Part shown: positions 52,065 through 62,591 of the stretch, piece by piece | Layout: each line of letters begins with the position of its first letter | How positions within the stretch are numbered: the first letter of the stretch is position 1 | DNA from: Pseudoduganella umbonata | Lineage (GTDB): Bacteria > Pseudomonadota > Gammaproteobacteria > Burkholderiales > Burkholderiaceae_D | Reading direction: 5' to 3' | Assembly (NCBI RefSeq): GCF_014192225.1 | Contig: NZ_JACHXS010000002.1 | Span: forward strand, 434,001 to 498,000 | DNA: 64,000 nt | Program-made: the position numbers and the translations under genes | Notes under the pieces: generated by a model | Database searches by the model: none | Told to the model about the DNA's origin: nothing | The model's input: only the letters and a program-made list of their open reading frames with translations

Positions 52065-53129
52065 ATGGCAAAGCCAATGGCATTGATCCTGCAAGGTGGC
52101 GGCGCGCTGGGCGCGTTCGAGTATGGCGTCGTGACCGCGCTGGTCGACGAGGGCTGGCATCCGCGAGCGGTGACGGGCGTGTCGATCGGCGCGATCAACG
52201 CGGCGTCGATCGCCGGGGCGAAGGAGGGCGATATCGCCGCCAGCCTGAAGAACATCTGGCAGGCGATCACGCTGCCCACCGTGCCCTTCCTGCCGCCCGG
52301 CAGGCAGGCCAACCTGTCGCTGCTGGGCAATCCGAACTTCTGGCTGTCCCGTACCGATTACTGGAACATGCCGGGCTGGACCAGTTTCTGCACGACGGCG
52401 CCGATGCTGGCCACGCTGGCAGCCCATCTCGATTTCGAACAGCTCAACGATCCCGGCCACATGCGCTTCGGCGTCACGGCCACCAGCCTGCATACCGGCG
52501 GCCAGACCACGTTCTCCAACCACGTGGCACAGGGCGCGCACGTCGCCGGCGGCCACCACCGGGCGGTGCGCACGACGCTCACGCCATCGCACGTGGTCGC
52601 CAGCGGCAGCCTGCCGCCGGGCTTCCCCGCCACGCGCATCGACGGCTGCGAGTACTGGGACGGCGGCCTGTTTTCCAATACGCCGATCGATTCCCTGCTG
52701 AACCTGCTGGAGCCGGAGGAAATCGGCTCGCTGCCGATCTTCGTCGTCGACCTGTTCCCGACCGACGGCCAGCCGGCCCCGGCCACGATGCAGGAAGTGC
52801 AGACGCGCGCGATCGCGCTGCAATACCAGAACCGCTTCTGGGACCAGTATGGCGGGGATGCCCGGCTCGACGGCTTCGTGGCGATGCTCGACAAACTGGA
52901 GACGGTGGCGGCCGGCACGGCCGTCGAAGGCATGCCGGCGTTTGCCTGGCTGATGCGCCTGCGCGCGCTGAGGAACCTGCACGTGATTGCCGCCACGCCG
53001 GCACCGGCCGGCGGCGATCACGATTTCTCGCAGCAGGGCGTGGCGGGCCGCTACGAGGCGGGGTACGCGGCGGCGCAGCAATACCTGGCGCGGACGGCGC
53101 CGTGGCCGATGCTGCGGTCGGCGGCGTGA
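52065..53129 (+). CDS. Patatin-like phospholipase
   Basis: 354 residues from the ATG at 52065 (GGAGGAG ahead; GTG at 52062 is an alternative). The oxyanion hole LQGGGALGAFEYG, the nucleophile elbow GVSIGAINAAS (Gly-x-Ser-x-Gly) and the Asp of DGGLFSN form the Ser-Asp dyad of patatins. It is soluble and expected to hydrolyse acyl esters of lipids. It sits between two composite repeat elements (B and C). Confidence 0.9.
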   Translation: MAKPMALILQGGGALGAFEYGVVTALVDEGWHPRAVTGVSIGAINAASIAGAKEGDIAASLKNIWQAITLPTVPFLPPGRQANLSLLGNPNFWLSRTDYWNMPGWTSFCTTAPMLATLAAHLDFEQLNDPGHMRFGVTATSLHTGGQTTFSNHVAQGAHVAGGHHRAVRTTLTPSHVVASGSLPPGFPATRIDGCEYWDGGLFSNTPIDSLLNLLEPEEIGSLPIFVVDLFPTDGQPAPATMQEVQTRAIALQYQNRFWDQYGGDARLDGFVAMLDKLETVAAGTAVEGMPAFAWLMRLRALRNLHVIAATPAPAGGDHDFSQQGVAGRYEAGYAAAQQYLARTAPWPMLRSAA

Positions 53130-53136
53130 TTCGCTT

Positions 53137-53272
53137 CTGGTGTCGGACATTTTTCCCGGGGTTGGGGAAAAGTGTCGGACACCGGTTTTCCATGCCGTGC
53201 CGACTGCGAATGAGCACACCGGTGTCCGACACCTTTTCCGGGAAAATCACCCGGAAAAAGTGTCCGACACCA
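53137..53272. repeat. Composite inverted-repeat element C (GTGTCGGACAC family)
   Basis: 136-bp element with units at 53137-53149, 53172-53185, 53219-53233 and 53260-53272 (two forward, then two reverse). Additional A/T-rich sequence (TTTTTCCCGGG, AAAACC) lies between the units. The ends match elements A and B. It lies between the convergent patatin and parC genes, in the same spacer as the parC terminator. Confidence 0.85.
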
Positions 53273-53310
53273 GGGCGCGGGGACACCAGGGGCGCTGGCG
53301 TCGCGGACGT

Positions 53311-53339
53311 AAAAAAGCCCGGGTATCGGCCCGGGCTTT
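53311..53339 (-). terminator. Terminator of the parC/parE unit
   Basis: A 10-bp perfect stem (AAAGCCCGGG at 53314-53323, CCCGGGCTTT at 53330-53339) is followed, on the minus strand, by TTTTTT. It lies 33 bases past the parC stop and could also stop read-through from the patatin side. Confidence 0.7.
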
Positions 53340-53372
53340 CGATATCGGCAGCGCGAAGTCCGCGCCCGGCAA

Positions 53373-55724
53373 TCAGTTCGCCAGCAATCCCGTCGGCTTG
53401 ATCCGCGTCGGCATCGGCTTGCCCTTCTTCGCGCGCTTGCCGAAGTGTTCGCCCTCGGCCAGCGCGTTCGGCGTCATCCGCTCTTCCTTCGCCTTCTGCG
53501 CGTTGCCGATGCCCAGCACCGTCACGCCTTTCTGGGTGATCGCGCAGGCGGCCACCAGTTTTTCCTTCGGCTCCAGTTCCATCAGGGTGACGCCGCGGCC
53601 GCCGTTGGCCAGTACCTTCATCTCGTCCATGCCGAACACCAGCAGGCGCGCCTTTTCGGATACGACGGCGATCGCGCTGGCGTCGGGCAGCACCACGCTG
53701 GGCGCCAGCGGCTTTGCGCCATCGTCCAGCGTGAGGAACGACTTGCCGCTCTTCTGGCGGCTGACCATGTCGCCCGCCTTCGTGATGAAGCCGAAGCCGG
53801 CGTCGGAGGCCATCAGCAGCTGGGTCGACGCGGGGCCGGCGAAGTAATGCAGCAGGCGTGCGCCGCCGGACAGGTCGACCAGCGTGGTGATCGGCACGCC
53901 GTCGCCGCGCGCGTTCGGCAACGCAGCCACCGGCACCGAGTACACGCGGCCGTTGTCGCCGAAGCCGAGCAGCGTGTCGACGGTGCGGCATTCGATCGCG
54001 TCGTGCAGCGCATCGCCGGCCTTGAACGTGAACTGGCCGCGGTCATGGCCGATGCCGGTGCGCGCGCGCACCCAGCCCTTCTGCGAAATGATCACGGTCA
54101 CCGGTTCGTCGACGATCTTCTGTTCGACGGTGGCGCGCTGCGCTTCCTCGATCAGCGTGCGGCGCGCATCGCCATACTGCTTGGCGTCGGCCTCGATCTC
54201 GCGGATGATCAGCCGCTTCATCGACGAAGGATTGTCGAGCAGGTCCTGCAAGGTGCCTTTCTCCTTGCGCAGCTCGGCCAGCTCCTGCTGGATCTTGATC
54301 GCTTCCAGCCGCGCCAGCTGGCGCAGCCGGATCTCGAGGATATCCTCGGCCTGCCGGTCGGACAGGTTGAAGCGGGCGATCAGCGCCTGCTTCGGCTCGT
54401 CCGCATTGCGGATGATGTGGATCACCTCGTCGATGTTCAGCAGGATCGTCTCGCGGCCTTCCAGGATATGGATGCGGTCGTCGACCTTGGACAGGCGGTG
54501 CTGCGTGCGGCGCGTCACCGTGGCGAAGCGGAAGGCGATCCACTCCGTCAGGATCTCGGTCAGGCCCTTCTGGCGCGGCCGGCCATCGCCGCCGATCATC
54601 ACCAGGTTCATCGGCGCCGACGTTTCCAGCGAAGTGTGCGCCAGCAGCATCAGCATGAATTCGTTCTGGTCCTGGTTCTTCGATTTCGGCTCGAACACCA
54701 GGCGCACCGGCGCGGCGCGGCCCGATTCGTCGCGGATCGTGTCCAGCGCGCCGAGGATCTGCTGCTTCAGCGCCAGCTGTTCCGGCGACAGCGCCTTCTT
54801 GCCCAGCTTGACCTTCGGATTGGTCAGTTCCTCGATTTCCTCCAGCACCTTCTGCGCCGACGTGCCCGGCGGCAGTTCGTAGACGACCGCCTGCCACTGG
54901 CCGCGCGCCAGTTCCTCGATCTTCCAGCGCGCCCGCACCTTCATGCTGCCGCGGCCGGAGGCGTACATGTCGGCGATCTGCGCCTGCGGCGTGATCAGCT
55001 GCCCGCCACCCGGGAAGTCCGGGCCCGGCATCATGTCCATCAGCTCGGCGTGCGACAGTTTCGGATTGCGGATCAGCGCCACGGTGGCCGCGGCCACTTC
55101 GCGCAGGTTGTGCGACGGGATCTCGGTGGCCATGCCGACGGCGATGCCGGAGGCGCCGTTCAGCAGCGCCATCGGCAGCCGCGCCGGCAGCAGCGCCGGC
55201 TCTTCCGTCGAGCCGTCGTAGTTAGGGATGAAGTCCACGGTGCCCTGGCCGATCTCGTCCAGCAGCAGCTTGGCGATCGGCGTCAGGCGTGCTTCCGTAT
55301 AACGCATCGCCGCGGCGCCGTCGCCGTCGCGCGAGCCGAAGTTGCCCTGGCCATCGATCAGCGGGTAGCGCAGCGAAAAGTCCTGCGCCATGCGCACCAG
55401 CGCGTCGTACACCGACTGGTCGCCGTGCGGGTGGAGTTTACCCAGCACGTCGCCGACCACGGTGGCCGACTTGCGCGGCTTGGCCGTGGCGTTCAGCCCC
55501 AGTTCGTTCATCGAATACAGGATGCGGCGCTGCACCGGCTTCTGGCCGTCGCACACGTCGGGGAGGGCGCGGCCCTTGACCACGGAAATCGCGTAATCGA
55601 GGTAGGCGCGTTCGGCAAAGGTGGACAGCGTCAGCGATTCGCCGCCGTCGCCGCCGTTGCCATTATTGGCGCCATTGTCCGGATCATCCGGCGGCGGTGC
55701 GTCAAAGAGGTTTGCTTGGCTCAT
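53373..55724 (-). CDS. parC: DNA topoisomerase IV subunit A
   Basis: 783 residues. The N-terminus contains [37 protein letters not shown] and [21 protein letters not shown]. The active-site Tyr is in [13 protein letters not shown] long coiled-coil section and a C-terminal beta-pinwheel with weak GxxG repeats follow. The length and the single short C-terminal domain distinguish ParC from GyrA. ParC with ParE decatenates daughter chromosomes. The linker after [18 protein letters not shown] is Asn/Gly-rich. It lies 29 bp downstream of parE. Confidence 0.93.
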   Translation of the reverse strand: MSQANLFDAPPPDDPDNGANNGNGGDGGESLTLSTFAERAYLDYAISVVKGRALPDVCDGQKPVQRRILYSMNELGLNATAKPRKSATVVGDVLGKLHPHGDQSVYDALVRMAQDFSLRYPLIDGQGNFGSRDGDGAAAMRYTEARLTPIAKLLLDEIGQGTVDFIPNYDGSTEEPALLPARLPMALLNGASGIAVGMATEIPSHNLREVAAATVALIRNPKLSHAELMDMMPGPDFPGGGQLITPQAQIADMYASGRGSMKVRARWKIEELARGQWQAVVYELPPGTSAQKVLEEIEELTNPKVKLGKKALSPEQLALKQQILGALDTIRDESGRAAPVRLVFEPKSKNQDQNEFMLMLLAHTSLETSAPMNLVMIGGDGRPRQKGLTEILTEWIAFRFATVTRRTQHRLSKVDDRIHILEGRETILLNIDEVIHIIRNADEPKQALIARFNLSDRQAEDILEIRLRQLARLEAIKIQQELAELRKEKGTLQDLLDNPSSMKRLIIREIEADAKQYGDARRTLIEEAQRATVEQKIVDEPVTVIISQKGWVRARTGIGHDRGQFTFKAGDALHDAIECRTVDTLLGFGDNGRVYSVPVAALPNARGDGVPITTLVDLSGGARLLHYFAGPASTQLLMASDAGFGFITKAGDMVSRQKSGKSFLTLDDGAKPLAPSVVLPDASAIAVVSEKARLLVFGMDEMKVLANGGRGVTLMELEPKEKLVAACAITQKGVTVLGIGNAQKAKEERMTPNALAEGEHFGKRAKKGKPMPTRIKPTGLLAN

Positions 55725-55753
55725 GGTGCTCGTTCAATATAAATGTCGGCGGA

Positions 55754-57751
<1,998 letters not shown>

Positions 57752-57842
57752 ACGTGGTGATTGACACAAGAAGTGCAGATTGGGTTAGACCGGCATTCTA
57801 TCCGAGGGGCCGGGCGGGAAAGCAAGTACTCCCGCGAAACAT

Positions 57843-57858
57843 CTGTATAAATATACAG
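57843..57858. promoter_or_regulatory. LexA-like palindrome between parE and the kdp operon
   Basis: CTGTATAAATATACAG fits the CTGT-N8-ACAG pattern of proteobacterial SOS boxes. It is 92 bp upstream of parE and 109 bp upstream of the first kdp-region ATG. It lies in a local AT-rich island. The resemblance is by pattern only and another palindrome-binding regulator is possible. Confidence 0.45.
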
Positions 57859-57870
57859 TAAAAAGGCGTT

Positions 57871-57887
57871 TTTATACCTTGTTTACA
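57871..57887 (+). promoter_or_regulatory. KdpE-like response-regulator box
   Basis: TTTATACCTTGTTTACA has the TTTATA-N5-TTTACA layout I recall from the Escherichia coli kdpFABC promoter, where KdpE binds. It is 80 bp upstream of the small first ORF of the operon. Since kdpD is in the same operon, KdpE should be encoded just beyond the right edge. Confidence 0.6.
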
Positions 57888-57966
57888 CGGGGGCGGCAAG
57901 TCTTTACCCCGTTTTTAGACCCCCGTCGATAACCTGCCTTCCATTACAACAGCTGGAAGGAAAGCG

Positions 57967-58071
57967 ATGGATATCGTGTTTTTGGCCCTGATCGGCGCCT
58001 TTGCGGCACTGGCCTGCGGCATGGCGGCGGGCTGCGCCCGGCTGCAGGCCGGCCCGGGAACGCAGCCATGA
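57967..58071 (+). CDS. Small hydrophobic protein upstream of kdpF
   Basis: 34 residues: [18 protein letters not shown] followed by [28 protein letters not shown] precedes the ATG. It is a single predicted membrane helix. The stop overlaps the kdpF start by four bases (ATGA), so the two are coupled. Small ORFs of this type before kdpF occur in several beta- and gamma-proteobacterial kdp operons as far as I recall, with no assigned role. It may be an additional small subunit or regulator of the Kdp pump. Confidence 0.6.
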   Translation: MDIVFLALIGAFAALACGMAAGCARLQAGPGTQP

Positions 58072-58163
58072 GCGCCGATCTCGTTTATGTCGCCGGCGCC
58101 GTCGGCGCCGCCGGCCTGCTCGTCTACCTGGTGGTGGCGCTGCTGAAGGCGGAGGACCTGTGA
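58068..58163 (+). CDS. kdpF: Potassium-transporting ATPase small subunit KdpF
   Basis: 31 residues: [20 protein letters not shown] followed by [11 protein letters not shown], a single membrane helix ending in the LLKAEDL-type tail of KdpF (Escherichia coli: ALINAEAF). It stabilises the KdpABC complex in the inner membrane. Coupled at both ends: it overlaps the upstream small ORF by four bases and kdpA by four bases. Confidence 0.88.
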   Translation: MSADLVYVAGAVGAAGLLVYLVVALLKAEDL

Positions 58164-59878
58164 CCACCCCGTCGCTTCTTCTCCTCTCCGCCTTCCTGGT
58201 GGTGCTGTTCCTGCTCGCCTGGCCGCTGGGCGCCTTCCTGGCCCGCGTCGGCGCAGGCGACGGCGCGATCCGCGGCCTGGGCTGGCTGCACCGGTTCGAA
58301 AGTGCGCTGTACCGCGCCGCCGGGCTGCCCGCCGACCGGGCGATGGGCTGGAAAACCTATGCCGTCGCGCTGGTCGTCTTCAACGCGCTGGGCACGCTGT
58401 TCGTCTACGCCGTGCAGCGCCTGCAGGCCTGGCTGCCGCTGAATCCGCAAAACCTGCCGAACGTGAGTCCCGATTCGTCGTTCAACACGGCTGTCAGCTT
58501 CGTCGCCAACACCAACTGGCAGGGCTACGCGGGCGAACAGACGATGAGCTACCTGACGCAGATGGTGGCGCTGGCCGGCCAGAATTTCTTCTCGGCGGCC
58601 ACCGGCATCGCCGTCGTCTTCGCACTGGTGCGCGCCTTCGCAGCCCGGTCGAGCGCATCGGTGGGCAATTTCTGGGTCGACGTCACCCGCGCCACACTGT
58701 ACGTGCTGCTGCCGCTGTCGCTGCTGCTGGCCATCCTGCTGATGAGCCAGGGCGTGATCCAGAACTTCGACACCTACCGCGCCGTTGCCACGCTGGACGG
58801 CGGTGTGCAGACGCTGGCGATGGGCCCCGTCGCTTCGCAGGAAGCGATCAAGCTGCTGGGCACCAACGGCGGCGGCTTCTTCAACGCCAACTCCGCGCAT
58901 CCGTTCGAGAACCCGACGGCGCTCGTCAACTTCCTCCAGCTGCTGGCGATCTTCCTGATTCCCACCGCGCTGTGCTTCGCGTTCGGCCGCATGGTGGGCG
59001 ACATCCGCCAGGGCTGGGCCGTGCTGGCCGCGATGACGATCGTGTTCGTGCTGATGACGCTCGCGGTGTTCGCCGCCGAACAGGCCGCGCACCCGGCGCT
59101 CGGGGCACTCGGCGTGGACCAGGCGGCGGGCCCGCTGCAATCGGGCGGCAACATGGAAGGCAAGGAAACCCGCTTCGGGGTCAAAGGCTCGGCGCTGTTC
59201 GTGGCCGTGACCACGGCCGCCTCCTGCGGCGCCGTGAATGCGATGCACGATTCGCTGATGCCGCTGGGCGGCGCCGTGCCGCTGCTGCTGATGCAGTTCG
59301 GCGAGGTGATCTTCGGCGGCGTTGGCTCCGGGCTGTACGGCATGCTGGTGTTCGCCATCCTGGCCGTGTTCGTGGCCGGCCTGATGATCGGCCGCACGCC
59401 CGAATACCTGGGCAAGAAGATCGGCCCGCATGAAATGAAGATGACGTCGCTGGCGATCCTCGTCACGCCGATCCTCGTGCTGGGCGGTACCGCCGTCGCC
59501 GTCGTGACGGGCGCCGGCACGGCCGGCATCGCCAACCCGGGCGCGCATGGCTTCTCCGAGATCCTGTACGCGTTCACTTCGGCCGCCAACAACAACGGCA
59601 GCGCGTTCGCCGGGCTGTCCGCCAACACACCGTTCTACAACACGATGCTGGCGGTCGCCATGTGGTTCGGCCGCTTCGCCGTGATCGTGCCCGTGCTGGC
59701 GATCGCCGGCTCGCTGGCCGGCAAGCAGCGCCTGCCCGTCACGGGCGGCACGATGCCCACCCATGGCCCCCTGTTCGTATTCCTGCTGATCGGCACCGTC
59801 GTGCTGGTCGTGGTGCTGAACTACGTGCCGGCGCTGGCGCTGGGCCCTGTCGTCGAACACCTGCAACTTTTCCGGTAA
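58160..59878 (+). CDS. kdpA: Potassium-transporting ATPase potassium-binding subunit KdpA
   Basis: 572 residues from a GTG that overlaps the kdpF stop. It has about ten membrane segments. The selectivity-filter-type loops are visible: [51 protein letters not shown] and [16 protein letters not shown], i.e. the four pore-loop repeats of KdpA. It is the channel-like subunit that selects K+. Same transcript as kdpB, 9 bp away. Confidence 0.94.
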   Translation: MTTPSLLLLSAFLVVLFLLAWPLGAFLARVGAGDGAIRGLGWLHRFESALYRAAGLPADRAMGWKTYAVALVVFNALGTLFVYAVQRLQAWLPLNPQNLPNVSPDSSFNTAVSFVANTNWQGYAGEQTMSYLTQMVALAGQNFFSAATGIAVVFALVRAFAARSSASVGNFWVDVTRATLYVLLPLSLLLAILLMSQGVIQNFDTYRAVATLDGGVQTLAMGPVASQEAIKLLGTNGGGFFNANSAHPFENPTALVNFLQLLAIFLIPTALCFAFGRMVGDIRQGWAVLAAMTIVFVLMTLAVFAAEQAAHPALGALGVDQAAGPLQSGGNMEGKETRFGVKGSALFVAVTTAASCGAVNAMHDSLMPLGGAVPLLLMQFGEVIFGGVGSGLYGMLVFAILAVFVAGLMIGRTPEYLGKKIGPHEMKMTSLAILVTPILVLGGTAVAVVTGAGTAGIANPGAHGFSEILYAFTSAANNNGSAFAGLSANTPFYNTMLAVAMWFGRFAVIVPVLAIAGSLAGKQRLPVTGGTMPTHGPLFVFLLIGTVVLVVVLNYVPALALGPVVEHLQLFR

Positions 59879-59887
59879 GAGGATTCC

Positions 59888-61978
59888 ATGTCACGCACTC
59901 CGCTGGCACTTTTCGATGCGCGGCTGGCCGTTCCCGCGCTGGGCGACGCCTTCCGCAAGCTGCACCCGCGCGTGCAGCTGCGCAGTCCCGTCATGTTCGT
60001 CGTCTACGCCGGCAGCATCGCCACCACGCTGCTGGCCGCGATGGCCGCCGCCGGCGGGGGCAATGCCGGCTTCACCGCGGCGATCGCCGTCTGGCTGTGG
60101 TTCACCGTGCTGTTCGCGAACTTCGCCGAGGCGCTGGCGGAAGGGCGCAGCAAGGCCCAGGCGGCGTCGCTGCGGGCGCTCAAGACAACGGTCACGGCGA
60201 AGAACCTGGCCACGCCGGCATATGGCACGCCATGGCTGCCGGTGCCCGCATCCGACCTGCGCAAGGGCATGACGGTGCTGGTCGAAGCTGGCGACGTGGT
60301 GCCCGCCGACGGCGAAGTGATCGAAGGCGCCGCGTCCGTCGACGAAAGCGCGATCACCGGCGAATCGGCGCCCGTGATCCGCGAATCGGGCGGCGATTTC
60401 TCGGCCGTCACGGGCGGCACCCGCGTGCTGTCGGACTGGCTGGTGGTGCGCATCGCCGTCAACCCCGGCGAGGCGTTCATCGACCGGATGATCGCGATGG
60501 TCGAAGGCGCCAGCCGGAAGAAGACGCCGAACGAAATCGCGCTGACGATCCTGCTCGTCGCACTGACCATCGTGTTCCTGGTGGTGACGGTCACGCTGCT
60601 GCCGTTCTCGCTGTTTGCCGTGAAGGCGGCCGGCAGCGGCACGCCCGTCTCGATGACGGTGCTGATCGCGCTGCTCGTGTGCCTGATCCCGACGACGATC
60701 GGCGGCCTGCTGTCGGCCATTGGCGTGGCCGGCATGAGCCGCATGATGGCGGCGAACGTGATCGCCACGTCCGGCCGGGCGGTGGAAGCGGCCGGCGACG
60801 TCGACGTGCTGCTGCTGGACAAGACCGGCACGATCACGCACGGCAACCGCCAGGCGGCCGCGTTCCTGCCGGCGCCCGGCGTGACGGAAGAGCAGCTGGC
60901 CCGCTCGGCGCGGCTGGCCTCGCTGGCCGACGAGACGCCGGAAGGGCGCAGCATCGTCGTGCTGGCGCGCCAGCGCGATCCGGCCGGGCAGCGCATCGAC
61001 GAGAAGGAGCATCAGCTGGCGCTGGCCGATGGCGGCGACGAGATCTCGTTCGTGGCGTTCACGGCGCAGACGCGGATGAGCGGTGCCGACATCGGCGGCC
61101 GGCAGGTGCGCAAGGGCGCCGCCGACACGATGCGCAAGTACGTCGAAGGGCAGGGCGGGCGCTGGCCGGCCGAGGTGGCGCGCCTGGCCGACGACGCGGC
61201 GCGGCGCGGCAGCACCCCGCTGGTGGTTGTCGACGATGGCCGGGCGATGGGCGTGGTGGAGCTGAAGGACATCGTCAAGGCCGGCATCCGCGAACGCTTT
61301 GCCCAGTTGCGCCAGATGGGCATCCGCACCGTGATGATCACCGGCGACAACCGGCTGACGGCGGCGGCCATCGCCGCCGAGGCGGGTGTCGACGACTTCC
61401 TCGCCGAAGCGACGCCCGAGGACAAGCTGAAGCTGATCCGCGGCCAGCAGGCCGAGGGCCGGCTGGTGGCGATGACGGGCGACGGCACCAACGACGCGCC
61501 GGCGCTGGCCCAGGCCGACGTGGCGGTGGCGATGAACACCGGCACCCAGGCGGCCAAGGAGGCCGGCAACATGGTCGACCTGGATTCGAACCCGACCAAG
61601 CTGCTGGAGATCGTGGAGATCGGCAAGCAGATGCTGATGACGCGCGGCGCGCTGACCACGTTCTCGATCGCCAACGACGTGGCCAAGTACTTCGCCATCA
61701 TTCCGGCCGCGTTTACCGGCACCTATCCGGCACTGGGGGCATTGAACGTCATGCACCTGGCCAGCCCGGACTCGGCGATCCTGTCCGCCGTCATCTTCAA
61801 TGCGCTGATCATCGTGTTCCTGATCCCGCTGGCGTTGCGGGGCGTGAAATACCGGGCGCTGGGCGCGGCCGTGCTGCTGCGCCGCAATTTGCTCGTCTAT
61901 GGTCTCGGCGGCCTGGTGCTGCCGTTCGCCGGCATCAAGCTGATCGACATGGCGCTCGCCGCACTCAACCTCGCCTGA
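59888..61978 (+). CDS. kdpB: Potassium-transporting ATPase ATP-binding subunit KdpB
   Basis: 696 residues, AGAGG ahead. P-type ATPase signature [13 protein letters not shown] with the phosphorylated Asp, actuator motif [11 protein letters not shown] region and TGES equivalent ([12 protein letters not shown]), hinge [20 protein letters not shown]. It drives K+ uptake at the cost of ATP. Length and motif spacing match KdpB, with no unusual feature. Confidence 0.95.
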   Translation: MSRTPLALFDARLAVPALGDAFRKLHPRVQLRSPVMFVVYAGSIATTLLAAMAAAGGGNAGFTAAIAVWLWFTVLFANFAEALAEGRSKAQAASLRALKTTVTAKNLATPAYGTPWLPVPASDLRKGMTVLVEAGDVVPADGEVIEGAASVDESAITGESAPVIRESGGDFSAVTGGTRVLSDWLVVRIAVNPGEAFIDRMIAMVEGASRKKTPNEIALTILLVALTIVFLVVTVTLLPFSLFAVKAAGSGTPVSMTVLIALLVCLIPTTIGGLLSAIGVAGMSRMMAANVIATSGRAVEAAGDVDVLLLDKTGTITHGNRQAAAFLPAPGVTEEQLARSARLASLADETPEGRSIVVLARQRDPAGQRIDEKEHQLALADGGDEISFVAFTAQTRMSGADIGGRQVRKGAADTMRKYVEGQGGRWPAEVARLADDAARRGSTPLVVVDDGRAMGVVELKDIVKAGIRERFAQLRQMGIRTVMITGDNRLTAAAIAAEAGVDDFLAEATPEDKLKLIRGQQAEGRLVAMTGDGTNDAPALAQADVAVAMNTGTQAAKEAGNMVDLDSNPTKLLEIVEIGKQMLMTRGALTTFSIANDVAKYFAIIPAAFTGTYPALGALNVMHLASPDSAILSAVIFNALIIVFLIPLALRGVKYRALGAAVLLRRNLLVYGLGGLVLPFAGIKLIDMALAALNLA

Positions 61979-61988
61979 AAGACGCATC

Positions 61989-62573
61989 ATGACCAATTAT
62001 CTCCGCCCCGCGGCAACCATCTTCATCGCCTTGACGCTGCTGTGCGGCATCGTCTACCCCTACGTGGTGACCGGCTTTGGCAGGCTTGCCTGGTCCGGCC
62101 AGGCCGCCGGCAGCATCGTCACCCATGACGGCAAGGCGATCGGCTCGCGCCTGATCGGCCAGGCGTTTACGTCGCCGCGCTATTTCTGGGGCCGTCCGTC
62201 GGCCACGGCGCCGGTGCCGAACAATGCGTCGGCTTCGGGCGGCTCGAACCAGGGGCCGCTGAATCCGGCGCTGGCCGACGCCGTCAAGGCCCGCATCGCG
62301 GCATTGCGTGCGGCCGATCCGGGCAATGCCGCACCGGTGCCGGTGGATCTCGTGACCGCGTCGGCCAGCGGCCTGGATCCGGACATCAGCCTGGCCGCTG
62401 CGCATTACCAGGCCGGCCGCGTGGCGCGCGCCCGCGGCATCGCGCCGGCCCGCGTGACGGCCCTGATCGACCAGCATGCCGAGCGGCCGCTGTCCGGTTT
62501 CCTGGGCGAGCCGAAGGTGAACGTGCTGGCGCTGAACATGGCACTCGACCAGCTTGCTCCCGATGCGCGGTAA
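61989..62573 (+). CDS. kdpC: Potassium-transporting ATPase subunit KdpC
   Basis: 194 residues. One N-terminal membrane helix (YLRPAATIFIALTLLCGIVYPYVVTG) and a periplasmic domain with FTSPRYFWGRPSA, SGGSNQGPLNPALAD and DPDISLAAAHYQAGRVARARG. It helps couple KdpA and KdpB. Ten bp after kdpB and 18 bp before kdpD. Confidence 0.94.
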   Translation: MTNYLRPAATIFIALTLLCGIVYPYVVTGFGRLAWSGQAAGSIVTHDGKAIGSRLIGQAFTSPRYFWGRPSATAPVPNNASASGGSNQGPLNPALADAVKARIAALRAADPGNAAPVPVDLVTASASGLDPDISLAAAHYQAGRVARARGIAPARVTALIDQHAERPLSGFLGEPKVNVLALNMALDQLAPDAR

Positions 62574-62591
62574 TCGACTACACTGCGCCGC

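Noticed and set aside
52065..52200. Patatin gene as phage or type VI effector
   Set aside because: No secretion signal, immunity gene or phage genes are near; the plain enzyme call is kept.
55430..55500. ParC sequence HPHGDQS as a quinolone-resistance change
   Set aside because: Gln at this position may be the natural residue of the group; without a reference sequence no mutation can be claimed.
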